From the NCBI RefSeq assembly GCF_009861525.1, contig NZ_WVHL01000005.1, forward strand, positions 186,001-250,000: 64,000 nucleotides of DNA. The letters are read 5' to 3'. Shown one piece after another: positions 46,901 to 55,190 of the stretch (the stretch's first letter is position 1; each line of letters opens with the position of its first letter). The stretch comes from Pseudomonas sp. LD120. GTDB lineage: Bacteria; Pseudomonadota; Gammaproteobacteria; Pseudomonadales; Pseudomonadaceae. Position numbers and translations under genes: made by a program. Below the pieces are notes generated by a model. It had not been told where the DNA came from, did no database searches, and was given only the letters and a program-made list of their open reading frames with translations.

Positions 46901-47932
46901 TCACTGGGCGCTTTGAAAACCTTCGAGAACGTTCACGGCGTTGATGCCGATTTCTTCTACCGCGTAACCGCCTTCCATGACAAACAGCGTCGGCTTGCCG
47001 AGGGCTGCGATACGCTCGCCCATGGCCAGGTAGTCCGGGCTGTCGAGTTTGAACTGGGAGATCGGATCGTCCTTGAAGGTGTCGACGCCCAGGGACACCA
47101 CGATGATGTCGGGGCTGTAGCAGAGGATCTGGTTGCAGGCATCGTCCAGCGCAGCGCTCCACACGTCCCAGCCGCTGCCGGCGGCCAGTGGGTAGTTGAA
47201 GTTGAAGCCTTCCCCGGCGCCTTCACCGCATTCGTCGGCATACCCCAGGAAGAACGGAAACTCGGCTTCCGGGTGGCCGTGGATCGAGGTGAAGAGCACG
47301 TCGCGGCGCTCATAGAAAATCGATTGGGTGCCGTTGCCGTGGTGATAGTCGACGTCGAGGATGGCGACGTTCTTGTGGCCCTGGTCGAGAAAGGCCTGGG
47401 CGGCGATGGCGGCGTTGTTCAAGTAGCAGTAGCCGCCCATCAGGTCGCTGGCGGCGTGGTGTCCCGGTGGACGGCACAGGGCGAAGGCACTGTGGGCGCC
47501 ATTCTGGATATGCGCCTGGGCGGTCAACGCCACTTGCGCCGCGCTGTAGGCGGCTTGCCAGGTGCCGGCGGTGATCGGCGCGCCGCCATCGAAGCTGTAG
47601 TAGCCGAGCTGGCCATGGAGGCTGGTGGGAATCACGCTGCGCAGGGTGCGCGCCGGCCAGGTGTAGGGCAGCAGGTCGCCGTCGATCCCCTGTGCCGCCC
47701 AGCGCTCCCAGGCGCCCTTGAAGAAGTCCAGGTAGGCGCGGCTGTGGATGCGTTCGATGGGCCCCAGGCCGAAGTCCCTGGGGGCCTCTACCGGGCCAAG
47801 GTTGCGGTACTTCACCCGATCCAGCACGTGATCGGCCCGGGAAGGCATTTCAAAGCAGGGCATCAATTGCCCGTCGATGAGTTCACAACGGCCGTGGTGC
47901 AGGTGGTGATCGTCCGAGTAGATCGTCAGCAT
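46901..47932 (-). CDS. aphA: Acetylpolyamine amidohydrolase (histone-deacetylase fold)
   Basis: A 343-residue zinc deacetylase that removes acetyl from N-acetylputrescine, -cadaverine or -polyamines. The catalytic residues fall at the numbers I recall for Mycoplana APAH: H158-H159 (PPGHHA), D195 and H197 (DVDYHHGNG), D284 (GVDTF) and Y323 (GGY). GGAG lies nine bases before ATG 47932. The gene leads a two-gene unit with the polyamine binding protein. P. aeruginosa has aphA and aphB; which one this matches is not resolved. Confidence 0.9.
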   Translation of the reverse strand: MLTIYSDDHHLHHGRCELIDGQLMPCFEMPSRADHVLDRVKYRNLGPVEAPRDFGLGPIERIHSRAYLDFFKGAWERWAAQGIDGDLLPYTWPARTLRSVIPTSLHGQLGYYSFDGGAPITAGTWQAAYSAAQVALTAQAHIQNGAHSAFALCRPPGHHAASDLMGGYCYLNNAAIAAQAFLDQGHKNVAILDVDYHHGNGTQSIFYERRDVLFTSIHGHPEAEFPFFLGYADECGEGAGEGFNFNYPLAAGSGWDVWSAALDDACNQILCYSPDIIVVSLGVDTFKDDPISQFKLDSPDYLAMGERIAALGKPTLFVMEGGYAVEEIGINAVNVLEGFQSAQ

Positions 47933-48068
47933 TTTCTTGTTCTCCGTAGGCTGATTCGGTGGATCACAGTCTTGCGGGGCGCGGGGTTTCGGAGAACGGC
48001 AGGAGCGGCCAAAAGGGGATTTATCTGGCCAAAGTGTTTGACCGAAATTCGCCCCTTAAAGAGGCGTG

Positions 48069-48087
48069 GCGCCCCATTGCGGGGCGC
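48069..48087 (-). terminator. Possible terminator of the first ankyrin gene
   Basis: Perfect seven-base stem GCGCCCC/GGGGCGC with loop ATTGC, nine bases past the stop of the ankyrin gene; the following T-run on the minus strand is short (TCTTT). Confidence 0.5.
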
Positions 48088-48095
48088 TACGGGGT

Positions 48096-50018
48096 TCAGC
48101 CGGCGGGCGGGGCGGGAACGAAGCGCTGCAGCACCTTGAGCATGTCTTCGCGTTTTTTCCGGGCGATGGCTTCCAGCAACAGGGTGTAGCCCTTTTTCTC
48201 GCAGCGCTGGCCGACATTCGGATCGGCGCCCTTTTCCAGCAGCAGGGTGAACAGCTCCAGGGTGTCCTGCTGGCTGACGTAGGGCGCCTTGTTGTCGGCG
48301 GAGGTCTTGTCGGCCACCAGGGTCAGCAGGCTCTCGCCAACGGGCTGGTTGTAACAGGTGCTGCGGCCGTAGCTCAGGTTGAGGTTGGCGCCAGCGGCTA
48401 TCAGTTGTCGCACGGCCACGTAGTTGTTGCCCGAAAACGCCCGGTACAGCGCGGTTTCACCATCGTCGGTTCGGCGCCGGTCGAGGTTTTGCGGGAATTG
48501 CAGCAGCCAGGTGAAGCCTTGCAGGCTGCGCTTGTTCTCGGCCATCTGCATCAGCGGTGTCACGCCCTGGCTGTCGGGCTCGTCGATGGCAACGCCGGCG
48601 TCGATGAGGAATTTCAGGCGCCCGCCCTGGCTCAGGTCGGGGCTGTCGCCCAGATCGCGGCGCATGGCCAGGGTCGCCAGGGTGGTCCAGTTGTACAGGC
48701 CGCGGGTGTGGGCGCCGTGCTCCAGCAGCAGCCGGGCGATGTCCAGGTGCGGTGCGTCCAGGGCGTGCAATAGGGCGCTGCGGCCATCGTCGGCCATGAC
48801 CTCGCCGCTGATGCCACTGGCCAGCAGGCGCTGCACTTCGGCCAGGTCGCCGGCATCCACCGCGGCCACCAGCGGCCAGAAGGCCTGGCAGGCCTGGGGG
48901 TTGGCAGCGTTCAGGCCCAGGCGCTGCAGGACCCGGGGCGCGATGCTCATCTGGCGTTGCAGGCGCAGGCCGCAATACACCCGGTAACCCTCGAGGGCCC
49001 GGCCCTGGTGGATGTTGTCCAGGGGGCGCTGTTGGTAGAGCGCCCAGTCCAGGTCCGCCAGGTTGAGGTAGGTCGGCATGCGCCCGGGGTTGCGGCGCAA
49101 CACTTCCTTGAGCCAGGGGCGGGCGGTTCTCAGCTGCCCGGCTTCGCTGGTCCAGTAGGCGATGTCGTTGAGCAGGCCGGCGTACGCCCGGCGGTCAGTG
49201 GCGATGCTGCGAAAGTCATGGACGGCGAAGAAGTCCTCTACCTGGCGGATCCCCGGTTTCTTGTCCTTGGCGCTGCGCAGTTGCTCGTGCAGCGCGCGAA
49301 ACTGCTTCCAGACACTGTCCGGGTCCGGGGCCTGAGTGGGCACATAGGGGTTGAGGGTGATCGGCCCGCTGCCTCGGGTGAAGGGCCGGAACCACGCTGG
49401 GAATGTCTGCAGGGCCTGCAACCATTGCTGCCCGGTTTCCTCGCTGATGGGTTGCAGCGGGGTGAACTCCAGCTGGGTCAGGTCCCGGCGATGACTGATC
49501 GCCAGCAGCGGGTGCTGAGGATCGCGCTGGTCGATCAGCAGGTAGCGTCGGCTGAGTTGCCAATCGGCGGGCACCGAGCAGTCGAAGTCCAGGGGCGTCA
49601 GGCTGATGCCAGTGTCCAGGGTATTGCTTGTGGGCCAGTTGTCGGTGACCCGCACCGGATTGTCCGGGGCCACGCAGGCTCGCAGCGCTTCGGGGCTAAA
49701 CAGAGCCAGGGGGGGCGACTTGTAGACCCGCTGCTGGTACTTCAGGTCCTGATAGCCGTTGAGGTAGAACAGCCCGCGGTACTGGCTCAGGACAATCCGC
49801 GCCGGCACTTGCGTCAAGCCTGGCAGGGGGAACGGCTTGATCTGCAGGGTGGCGGTTTCCGGGTAGTCGAGGACGATGTAGCGGGACATTCCCGACCATT
49901 TGATCGCGCCCAGGTCCAGGTCGAAGGCCTGGGCGGCGGGTGCGCCAGCCAGCAGTGCCAGCGCCAGGCCAAGCCCGCGAATGCCGATGTGGCGGGTGAT
50001 GGCGGTGAATAGGTTCAC
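48096..50018 (-). CDS. Exported ankyrin-repeat protein, copy 1
   Basis: A 640-residue protein with a signal peptide (about 1-30, cut near AQA-F), so probably periplasmic. Residues 31-385 are a conserved non-repeat region (YPETATLQIKPFPLPGLTQVP; RMPTYLNLADLDWALYQQ), and about 395-630 hold ankyrin-type repeats (GRSALLHALDAPHLDIARLLLEHGA, GETALYRAFSGNNYVAVRQLIAAGANLNLSYG, ELFTLLLEKGADPNVG). It starts with GTG 50018 after AAGGGACTGC; longer readings upstream are not conserved with copy 2. It is a tandem duplicate of the next gene. The partner and role are unknown. Confidence 0.85.
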   Translation of the reverse strand: MNLFTAITRHIGIRGLGLALALLAGAPAAQAFDLDLGAIKWSGMSRYIVLDYPETATLQIKPFPLPGLTQVPARIVLSQYRGLFYLNGYQDLKYQQRVYKSPPLALFSPEALRACVAPDNPVRVTDNWPTSNTLDTGISLTPLDFDCSVPADWQLSRRYLLIDQRDPQHPLLAISHRRDLTQLEFTPLQPISEETGQQWLQALQTFPAWFRPFTRGSGPITLNPYVPTQAPDPDSVWKQFRALHEQLRSAKDKKPGIRQVEDFFAVHDFRSIATDRRAYAGLLNDIAYWTSEAGQLRTARPWLKEVLRRNPGRMPTYLNLADLDWALYQQRPLDNIHQGRALEGYRVYCGLRLQRQMSIAPRVLQRLGLNAANPQACQAFWPLVAAVDAGDLAEVQRLLASGISGEVMADDGRSALLHALDAPHLDIARLLLEHGAHTRGLYNWTTLATLAMRRDLGDSPDLSQGGRLKFLIDAGVAIDEPDSQGVTPLMQMAENKRSLQGFTWLLQFPQNLDRRRTDDGETALYRAFSGNNYVAVRQLIAAGANLNLSYGRSTCYNQPVGESLLTLVADKTSADNKAPYVSQQDTLELFTLLLEKGADPNVGQRCEKKGYTLLLEAIARKKREDMLKVLQRFVPAPPAG

Positions 50019-50074
50019 GTGTGCAGTCCCTTGCCGGTAGAAAGCTCGGCAATGTAATGCAATCAGCGTCGTTG

Positions 50075-50115
50075 TGCCGGGCTTTGTTTCAGGGGCGCTG
50101 CGGGCTCGGCGCCAC
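50075..50115 (-). pseudogene. Fossil of the araC 3' end between the ankyrin duplicates
   Basis: These 41 bases match 52268-52308, the last codons and stop of the AraC gene plus a few bases beyond, at about 34 of 41 positions. They mark the junction of the duplication that made the two ankyrin genes. Confidence 0.65.
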
Positions 50116-50118
50116 GCC

Positions 50119-52038
50119 TCAAAGGCGAAACGCCGTCGTCGGCGGTGGCGGCGCAAAGCCGTGCAGCACTTGGAGCAGGTCGTCGCGCTTGCGCCGGGCC
50201 ATGATCTCCAGCAGCCAGGTGTAGCCGTTGTTGTTGCAGTAGCGGCCCACGTTGGGGTCGGCGCCACGTTTTAGCAGCAGGGTGAACATGTCCAGGCTCT
50301 CTTGCTGGCTGACCCAGGGATTGATGACCTCGGGCGAGCCCTGCTCGGCCACGATCATCAGCAGGCTTTCACGAATCGGCTGTTTGGCGCAAAAACTGCG
50401 GCCGTAGCTCAGGTTGAGGTTGGCCCCGGCCTCCACCAGTTGCCGGGCCGCGGCGTAGTTGCCGCCCTTGAGCGCCAGGAACAGCGCGGTCACGCCATCC
50501 GGCCCGCTGCGCTTGTCGAGGTCTTGTGGATGCTGCAACAGCCAGTTGAAGCGCTCGATGTCGTCGCGCTCCTTGGCCATTTCCTGGAGGGCGGTGCCGC
50601 CCTGGGCATCCTGTTCATCAATGGCGGCGCCGGCCTGCAGCAGGAAGTTGAGGCGCTTGGCCCGGTTCAGGTCGGGGTTGTCCTTGAGGTCGCGGCGCAT
50701 GGCCAGGACCCCCAGGGTGCGGCCGTTGTACTGACCCTGGGGGCGGGCGCCATGGGCCAGCAACAGCCGGGCGATGTCCAGGTCGGGTTTATCCAGCGCG
50801 TGCAACAGCGCCGGGCGCCCATCGGCGGCGATGACGTCGCCGCTCAGGCCGCTCTGCAGCAGACGCCGGACTTCGCCCGCGTCACCTTGGTCCACCGCCG
50901 TCACCAGCGGCCAGGCGCTTTGGCAGGCCGGTTCGCTGGGGGCTTTGAGGCCCAGGCGCTGGGTGACCCTGGCGGGGACCCCGAGCTGGCGTTGCAGGCG
51001 CAGCCCGCAGTACCGCCGATAGTTTTCCATGGCTCGGCCGCGGTGCCGGGTGTCCGCGGGCTGCTGCTGATACAGGCGCCAGTCCAGGTCCGCCAGATTG
51101 AGGTAGGTCGGCATGCGCCCGGGGTCGCGCCGCAGCACGTAGGCCAGCCAGGGGCGGGCGCTCTGCAACTGGCCGGCCTCGGTGGCCCAATAGGCGATGT
51201 CGTTGAGCAGGCCCGGGTAGGTACTGCGCTCGGGGGCGATGGCGCGAAAGTCATGACGGCTGAAGAACTCTTCCACCCGGGCGATGCCCGGGGCCTTGTC
51301 CTTGGCATCGCGCAATTGCGCGTGCAGCTGGCGAAATTCGGTCCAGACCTGCTCCGCGCCGGGCGGCGGCGCATAGGGCTTGACGCGCAGCTGGCCGCTG
51401 CTGGGGTCAAAGGGTTCCAGCAGCTTCGGGTATTTGTGCAGGGCTTGCAGCCATTGCTGCTGCAGTTCGGGGCTGATCGGTTGCTGCGGGGTGAAGTCGA
51501 TCCGTGACTCGCCCTGGCGCTGACCGATGGCCAGCAACGGCCGCTGGGGATCGCGGCTGTCCACCAGCAGGTAGCGATTGCTCAACTCCCAGCCTGGGCT
51601 CTGGCAGTCGAAACTCAGCTTGGTCAGGCTCAGGGCGGTTTCCAGCAGCTTGCTCGGCGGCCAGTTGTCCGTGACCCCAACGGGTCGTTGTTCGGGCGCG
51701 CAGGCCTGTAGTGCCTGGGCGTTGAACAGTGCCATGGGTGGCGACTTGTAGACCCGCTGCCGGTACTGCCCATCCGCATAGCCGTTGAGGTAGAACAGGC
51801 CGTGGTATTGGCTGAGGATCACTCGGGCCGGGGGCTGGGCCAGCCCGGGCAGGGGAAAGGGCTCGAGTTGCAGGGTGGCGGTTTCCGGGTCGTCCAGGAG
51901 GATGTCGCTCTGCATCTCCCACCAGCGGATCTTCGACAGGTCAAAGGCCTGGGCAACGGGGCTGCCCGCCAGCAGCAGTGCCAGACACAGCCCGCGAATG
52001 CCGATGCGCCGGGCGATGGCGCCTGTGATTAGGTTCAA
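50119..52038 (-). CDS. Exported ankyrin-repeat protein, copy 2
   Basis: A 639-residue paralogue of copy 1 along its whole length, with signal peptide (about 1-29, cut AQA-F), the same central region (RMPTYLNLADLDWRLYQQQ) and C-terminal ankyrin repeats (GRPALLHALDKPDLDIARLLLAHGA; GVTALFLALKGGNYAAARQLVEAGANLNLSYGRS). It starts with TTG 52038 after the same AAGGGACTGC leader used by copy 1. The AraC gene lies upstream on the same strand and may control it. Pairs of diverged exported ankyrin proteins suggest recognition of different partners, but none is visible here. Confidence 0.85.
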   Translation of the reverse strand: MNLITGAIARRIGIRGLCLALLLAGSPVAQAFDLSKIRWWEMQSDILLDDPETATLQLEPFPLPGLAQPPARVILSQYHGLFYLNGYADGQYRQRVYKSPPMALFNAQALQACAPEQRPVGVTDNWPPSKLLETALSLTKLSFDCQSPGWELSNRYLLVDSRDPQRPLLAIGQRQGESRIDFTPQQPISPELQQQWLQALHKYPKLLEPFDPSSGQLRVKPYAPPPGAEQVWTEFRQLHAQLRDAKDKAPGIARVEEFFSRHDFRAIAPERSTYPGLLNDIAYWATEAGQLQSARPWLAYVLRRDPGRMPTYLNLADLDWRLYQQQPADTRHRGRAMENYRRYCGLRLQRQLGVPARVTQRLGLKAPSEPACQSAWPLVTAVDQGDAGEVRRLLQSGLSGDVIAADGRPALLHALDKPDLDIARLLLAHGARPQGQYNGRTLGVLAMRRDLKDNPDLNRAKRLNFLLQAGAAIDEQDAQGGTALQEMAKERDDIERFNWLLQHPQDLDKRSGPDGVTALFLALKGGNYAAARQLVEAGANLNLSYGRSFCAKQPIRESLLMIVAEQGSPEVINPWVSQQESLDMFTLLLKRGADPNVGRYCNNNGYTWLLEIMARRKRDDLLQVLHGFAPPPPTTAFRL

Positions 52039-52095
52039 GCTTGCAGTCCCTTGCCGGTAGAAAGGTCGGTAATGTAATGCAATCGGCAGCTTTGC

Positions 52096-52262
52096 AGGTT
52101 GTGTGAAAACGACTGCGTTTGGCAATGCCGCGGTAAAAACAGGCTCGTGCGCGAGTCCGATCGGAATGCTTATTCAGGTCCCTAAAGTCGAACGCGACCC
52201 CGGCCGTTGCTCGCTTGTTTTCGCCTTGTCTTGCCTTCACACGCGAGGTTTTCACACAGCCT
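52096..52262. mobile_element. MITE-like 167-bp element, inferred
   Basis: Bases 52096-52110 and 52248-52262 are inverted repeats matching at 14 of 15 positions (AGGTTGTGTGAAAAC). The homologous spacer at 50019-50074 lacks the interior and reads straight across, so the element was inserted here or lost there. There is no ORF inside. Confidence 0.5.
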
Positions 52263-52281
52263 GTTTATGCCGGGGGTTGTC

Positions 52282-53274
52282 TCAGGGGCGGAACTGGCTC
52301 GGCGCCACACCGCTCCAGCGGATAAAGGCGTGGCGAAAGCTTGCGGTTTCGCTGAAGCCCAGGGCCTCGGCAATCCGGTAGATGGGCATCTGGTCTTCGC
52401 AGAGCATTTGTTTGGCCTGCTCGAAGCGCAACTCGTCCAGCAGCTCCTGATAGCTGCAACCCAGGTCGCGCAGATGGCGGCGCAACGTCCTGGCCGAGCA
52501 GTTCATCTGTTGCGCCAGCCCTTCAAGCCCTGGTGCGGCATCCAGTTGTGCCGCCAGCAACTGGCGGATGCGCCCGAGCCAGGCCTGGCGTCCGGTGAAC
52601 TCGATGTTTTGTTTGCGGCAACGCTCGGCCATGGCCTGGTGGGTGATGGCGTCCGCCAGGGGCAGGGGTTGTTCGAGCCATTGCTGGTCGAAGGCGAAGG
52701 CGTTGCTGCGGGCGTTGAACTGCAGCGGGCATTCGAAGGCTTCGCGGTAGCGTGGTTGATAGTCCGGTGCCGGGTAATCGAAGCGCGCCCCCAGCAGCGG
52801 CAGGGGGTGGCCCAGCAAGTCGTCGCAGATGACCTTCAGCGACACCAGGCAGAACTCGGTGTTGAACGCCGCCAGGGCCGGGCTTTCGCGGTAGCCGGCG
52901 GCGGTGAACCAGATGCGCGAGCCGTCGGCTTCCAGGCTGAGTTCGAAAAGTGTTCCCAACAGCGCCGGATAGCGCATGGCTAGGCGCAAAGCGTCACCTA
53001 AGGTGGCACTGGTGAGCAGCGCATAACCGAGCATGCCGTAGGAGGACACGTGCATGCGCCGGCCCAGTTCCAGGCCGATGTCCTGTTGCAGGGCCACGGC
53101 GTTGGCGCACACCAGCATCTCCTGGTTGGTGGTGATGCGGGTGTCGGCGCGGCTCAAGTCGGCGGGGTTGATGCCGCTGCCGGCCAACAGCGCTTCACTG
53201 TCCTGGCCCTGTTCCTTGAAGGTGTTGAGCACCAGGGAAACGGCGTTGAGGGTGGTGAGGTGCGAGTGCAGCAT
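52282..53274 (-). CDS. AraC-family regulator
   Basis: A 330-residue regulator with an N-terminal ligand-binding domain of the Arabinose_bd type (about 20-205) and two C-terminal HTH units (about 232-328: LEGLAQQMNCSARTLRRHLRDLGCSYQELLDELRFEQAKQML and IAEALGFSETASFRHAFIRWSGVAPSQFR). It lies upstream of the two ankyrin genes on the same strand and divergent from the 181-residue exported protein, either of which it may regulate. A copy of its 3' end is embedded between the ankyrin genes. Confidence 0.9.
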   Translation of the reverse strand: MLHSHLTTLNAVSLVLNTFKEQGQDSEALLAGSGINPADLSRADTRITTNQEMLVCANAVALQQDIGLELGRRMHVSSYGMLGYALLTSATLGDALRLAMRYPALLGTLFELSLEADGSRIWFTAAGYRESPALAAFNTEFCLVSLKVICDDLLGHPLPLLGARFDYPAPDYQPRYREAFECPLQFNARSNAFAFDQQWLEQPLPLADAITHQAMAERCRKQNIEFTGRQAWLGRIRQLLAAQLDAAPGLEGLAQQMNCSARTLRRHLRDLGCSYQELLDELRFEQAKQMLCEDQMPIYRIAEALGFSETASFRHAFIRWSGVAPSQFRP

Positions 53275-53472
53275 GCGCAGATTCCAGCCTGGGAAAGACC
53301 GGGGACAGGAGCAATTTGCATGCCGCCCGCGCTCAGACCTGCGCTTTGCCGGCCCGCTGCATGGGGCATTCCGAGTGTTGTGTAGCTAGTGACTTGGCGC
53401 TTTGATTGGTGCAACCTGCCTGCCATTCACCGCCTGAGGTGGCGGTGTAGCTCCCCCGATAAAGGATTATGT

Positions 53473-54018
53473 ATGACCCTCACTCCTGCGCGTTCCCTGC
53501 TTTTGGTGTCCGGCTTGCTCCTGAGTTCGCTGTGCCTGGCCGAGGCTGAACCAGGCAGCGAAAGCACCCTCAAGGACTCTGCCAAGTCAGCCGTCTCGTC
53601 CGCCATTTCGGCAGGCAAGAACCTCTTGGGCGGCGTCAGCGAAGGTGTGCTCGATGGTCGCCAATCGGCGCAAGGCGTCGACGGTGCCTCGATCATTTCC
53701 TCCCGTGAGCAAATGAAAGGCCGCGTCGACGTTCAGGTGTTGAAGACCGAAGCCGTCGGCGACAGCTTCAACGTCACCCTGGGCTTCAAGAACAGCAGCG
53801 ACAGCCAGTTGCGACTGATCAACCTCAAGCAGACCGGCGCCCTGCTGGCGATCGACCAGGACGGTTACGCCAACAACCTGACGGTCAGCCTCGACAACCC
53901 GGACGAAGTCACCATCCCGGCCAAGGCGGCAGTGCGGCAGAAATTCGTGTTTGAAGGACCGATCGAGAGCTCGAGTTCGGTGCGGGTCTGGGGCCAGGAT
54001 TACTCGGTCAAAAAGTAA
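53473..54018 (+). CDS. Exported protein of unknown function
   Basis: A 181-residue protein with a signal peptide (about 1-24, cut near AEA-E). The mature part starts with a helical stretch (SAKSAVSSAISAGKNLLGGVSEGVLDGRQ) and continues as a beta-rich domain (VDVQVLKTEAVGDSFNVTLGFKNSSDSQLRLINLKQTGALLAIDQDGY) resembling an immunoglobulin-like fold. AAAGGA lies six bases before ATG 53473; upstream in-frame starts are without a site. It diverges from the AraC gene. I do not recognise the family. Confidence 0.8.
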   Translation: MTLTPARSLLLVSGLLLSSLCLAEAEPGSESTLKDSAKSAVSSAISAGKNLLGGVSEGVLDGRQSAQGVDGASIISSREQMKGRVDVQVLKTEAVGDSFNVTLGFKNSSDSQLRLINLKQTGALLAIDQDGYANNLTVSLDNPDEVTIPAKAAVRQKFVFEGPIESSSSVRVWGQDYSVKK

Positions 54019-54046
54019 CCTGACCGCCACCCTCTGCTCGCCGTCG

Positions 54047-54076
54047 AGCCGGCGGCTACCGCAGTAGCTGCCGGCT
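54047..54076. terminator. Hairpin between convergent genes
   Basis: Thirteen-base arms AGCCGGCGGCTAC and GTAGCTGCCGGCT (12 of 13 paired) with a four-base loop, between the exported-protein gene and asparaginase. Probably bidirectional. Confidence 0.6.
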
Positions 54077-54090
54077 CCCTAGCGTGAGTT

Positions 54091-55092
54091 TCAGCTCAGC
54101 TCGCCACACAGATCGAGTTCGACCAGGCGCCGCACTTCGGCGCTTTCCAGCCCGGCACCGAGCAGCGCATTGAGCTTGCCGAACGCTGCTTCGCGAGTCA
54201 TGCCGCCAGCGGACAGCACACCCACGCCGCGCAGGCGGCTGCCGGCTTCGTAGATGTCCAGCTCCACCCCGCCTTCATGGCACTGAGTCACGGCTACCAC
54301 CACGATCCCGCGTTCATGGGCACGCTTGAGACTGGCGAGGAACGCCGGGTTGTCGCTGGGCCCGGTGCCGCTGCCGAAGCATTCCAGCACCAGGGCCTGG
54401 ATGCCGCTGTCGAGCACGCCGTCCAGCAGCTCGGCGCCGATGCCGGGGAACAGCGGCAGCACGCCGACCTTGGCCAGTTGCTTGGCCTGGCGGTAGTTCA
54501 GCGCCGACGGAATCGCTTCGGCCTTTGCGCCGCCGCCATTGCGTTGCAGGGCGGCAAACGGGTGGCGGCCGAAACTGCGGATTTTCGCGCAGCGGGTCGG
54601 CGCCAACAGCTCGCCGTGGAAGTACAGGTGCACCCCCGGGGCCAGGCCCTGGCCCAGGGCCAACAGGGCGCCGCTGAGGTTTTCCCAGGCGTCGCTGTCG
54701 GGTACGCCGGCCGGCAGCATCGAGCCGGTGAAAACCACGGGCGCCGGCAGGCCCAGCAGCTGGAAGCTCATGGCGGCGGCGCTGTAGGCCAGGGTGTCGG
54801 TGCCGTGAAGGATCAGCACGCCGTCGCAACCCTGGTCCACGGCCTCGACCACCGCTGCACACAGGCGCTGCCAGTAGTCGGGGGTCATGTTGGCGCTGTC
54901 GATCAGTGGCGCCATCTCGCGAAAGCGCCACGTCGGCACCGCCAGCCCGGGCTGGCTGTCGAGGTGAGCGCGCATCCGCGCCTCGAAACCGGACGCCGGG
55001 GCCAGGCCGTCGGCGCTGGCCTGCATGCCGATGGTGCCACCGGTGTAGAGCACCATGACCTGTTGCGCGGCGGGGAAAATTGCAGGGTTCAT
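54091..55092 (-). CDS. ansA: L-asparaginase (type I, AnsA-like)
   Basis: A 333-residue enzyme that hydrolyses asparagine to aspartate and ammonia. The first threonine nucleophile lies in YTGGTIGMQAS near residue 18, and the second active-site motif is GVLILHGTDTLAYSAAAMSFQL. There is no signal peptide, so it acts in the cytoplasm, as E. coli AnsA does. CAGGAGA precedes ATG 55092. It lies 98 bases after the AGCS symporter gene on the same strand and may use amino acids taken up by it. Confidence 0.92.
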   Translation of the reverse strand: MNPAIFPAAQQVMVLYTGGTIGMQASADGLAPASGFEARMRAHLDSQPGLAVPTWRFREMAPLIDSANMTPDYWQRLCAAVVEAVDQGCDGVLILHGTDTLAYSAAAMSFQLLGLPAPVVFTGSMLPAGVPDSDAWENLSGALLALGQGLAPGVHLYFHGELLAPTRCAKIRSFGRHPFAALQRNGGGAKAEAIPSALNYRQAKQLAKVGVLPLFPGIGAELLDGVLDSGIQALVLECFGSGTGPSDNPAFLASLKRAHERGIVVVAVTQCHEGGVELDIYEAGSRLRGVGVLSAGGMTREAAFGKLNALLGAGLESAEVRRLVELDLCGELS

Positions 55093-55190
55093 TGAGCGTC
55101 TCCTGAGCAATGGCAGCGTGGGCCGCAAGCTTGCCTGCGGCCACGCGCGGTGTCACGTCGGGCGACAGGGCGTCGCCCGATTTTCAGCAC

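Noticed and set aside
46226..48139. 637-residue plus-strand frame opposite the polyamine genes
   Set aside because: It spans two real genes on the other strand and shows no motif; a codon-bias artefact.
48096..50267. Extended N-terminus of ankyrin copy 1
   Set aside because: The signal peptide begins after GTG 50018, matching TTG 52038 of copy 2; the upstream part lies in the copy 2 gene and the araC fossil.
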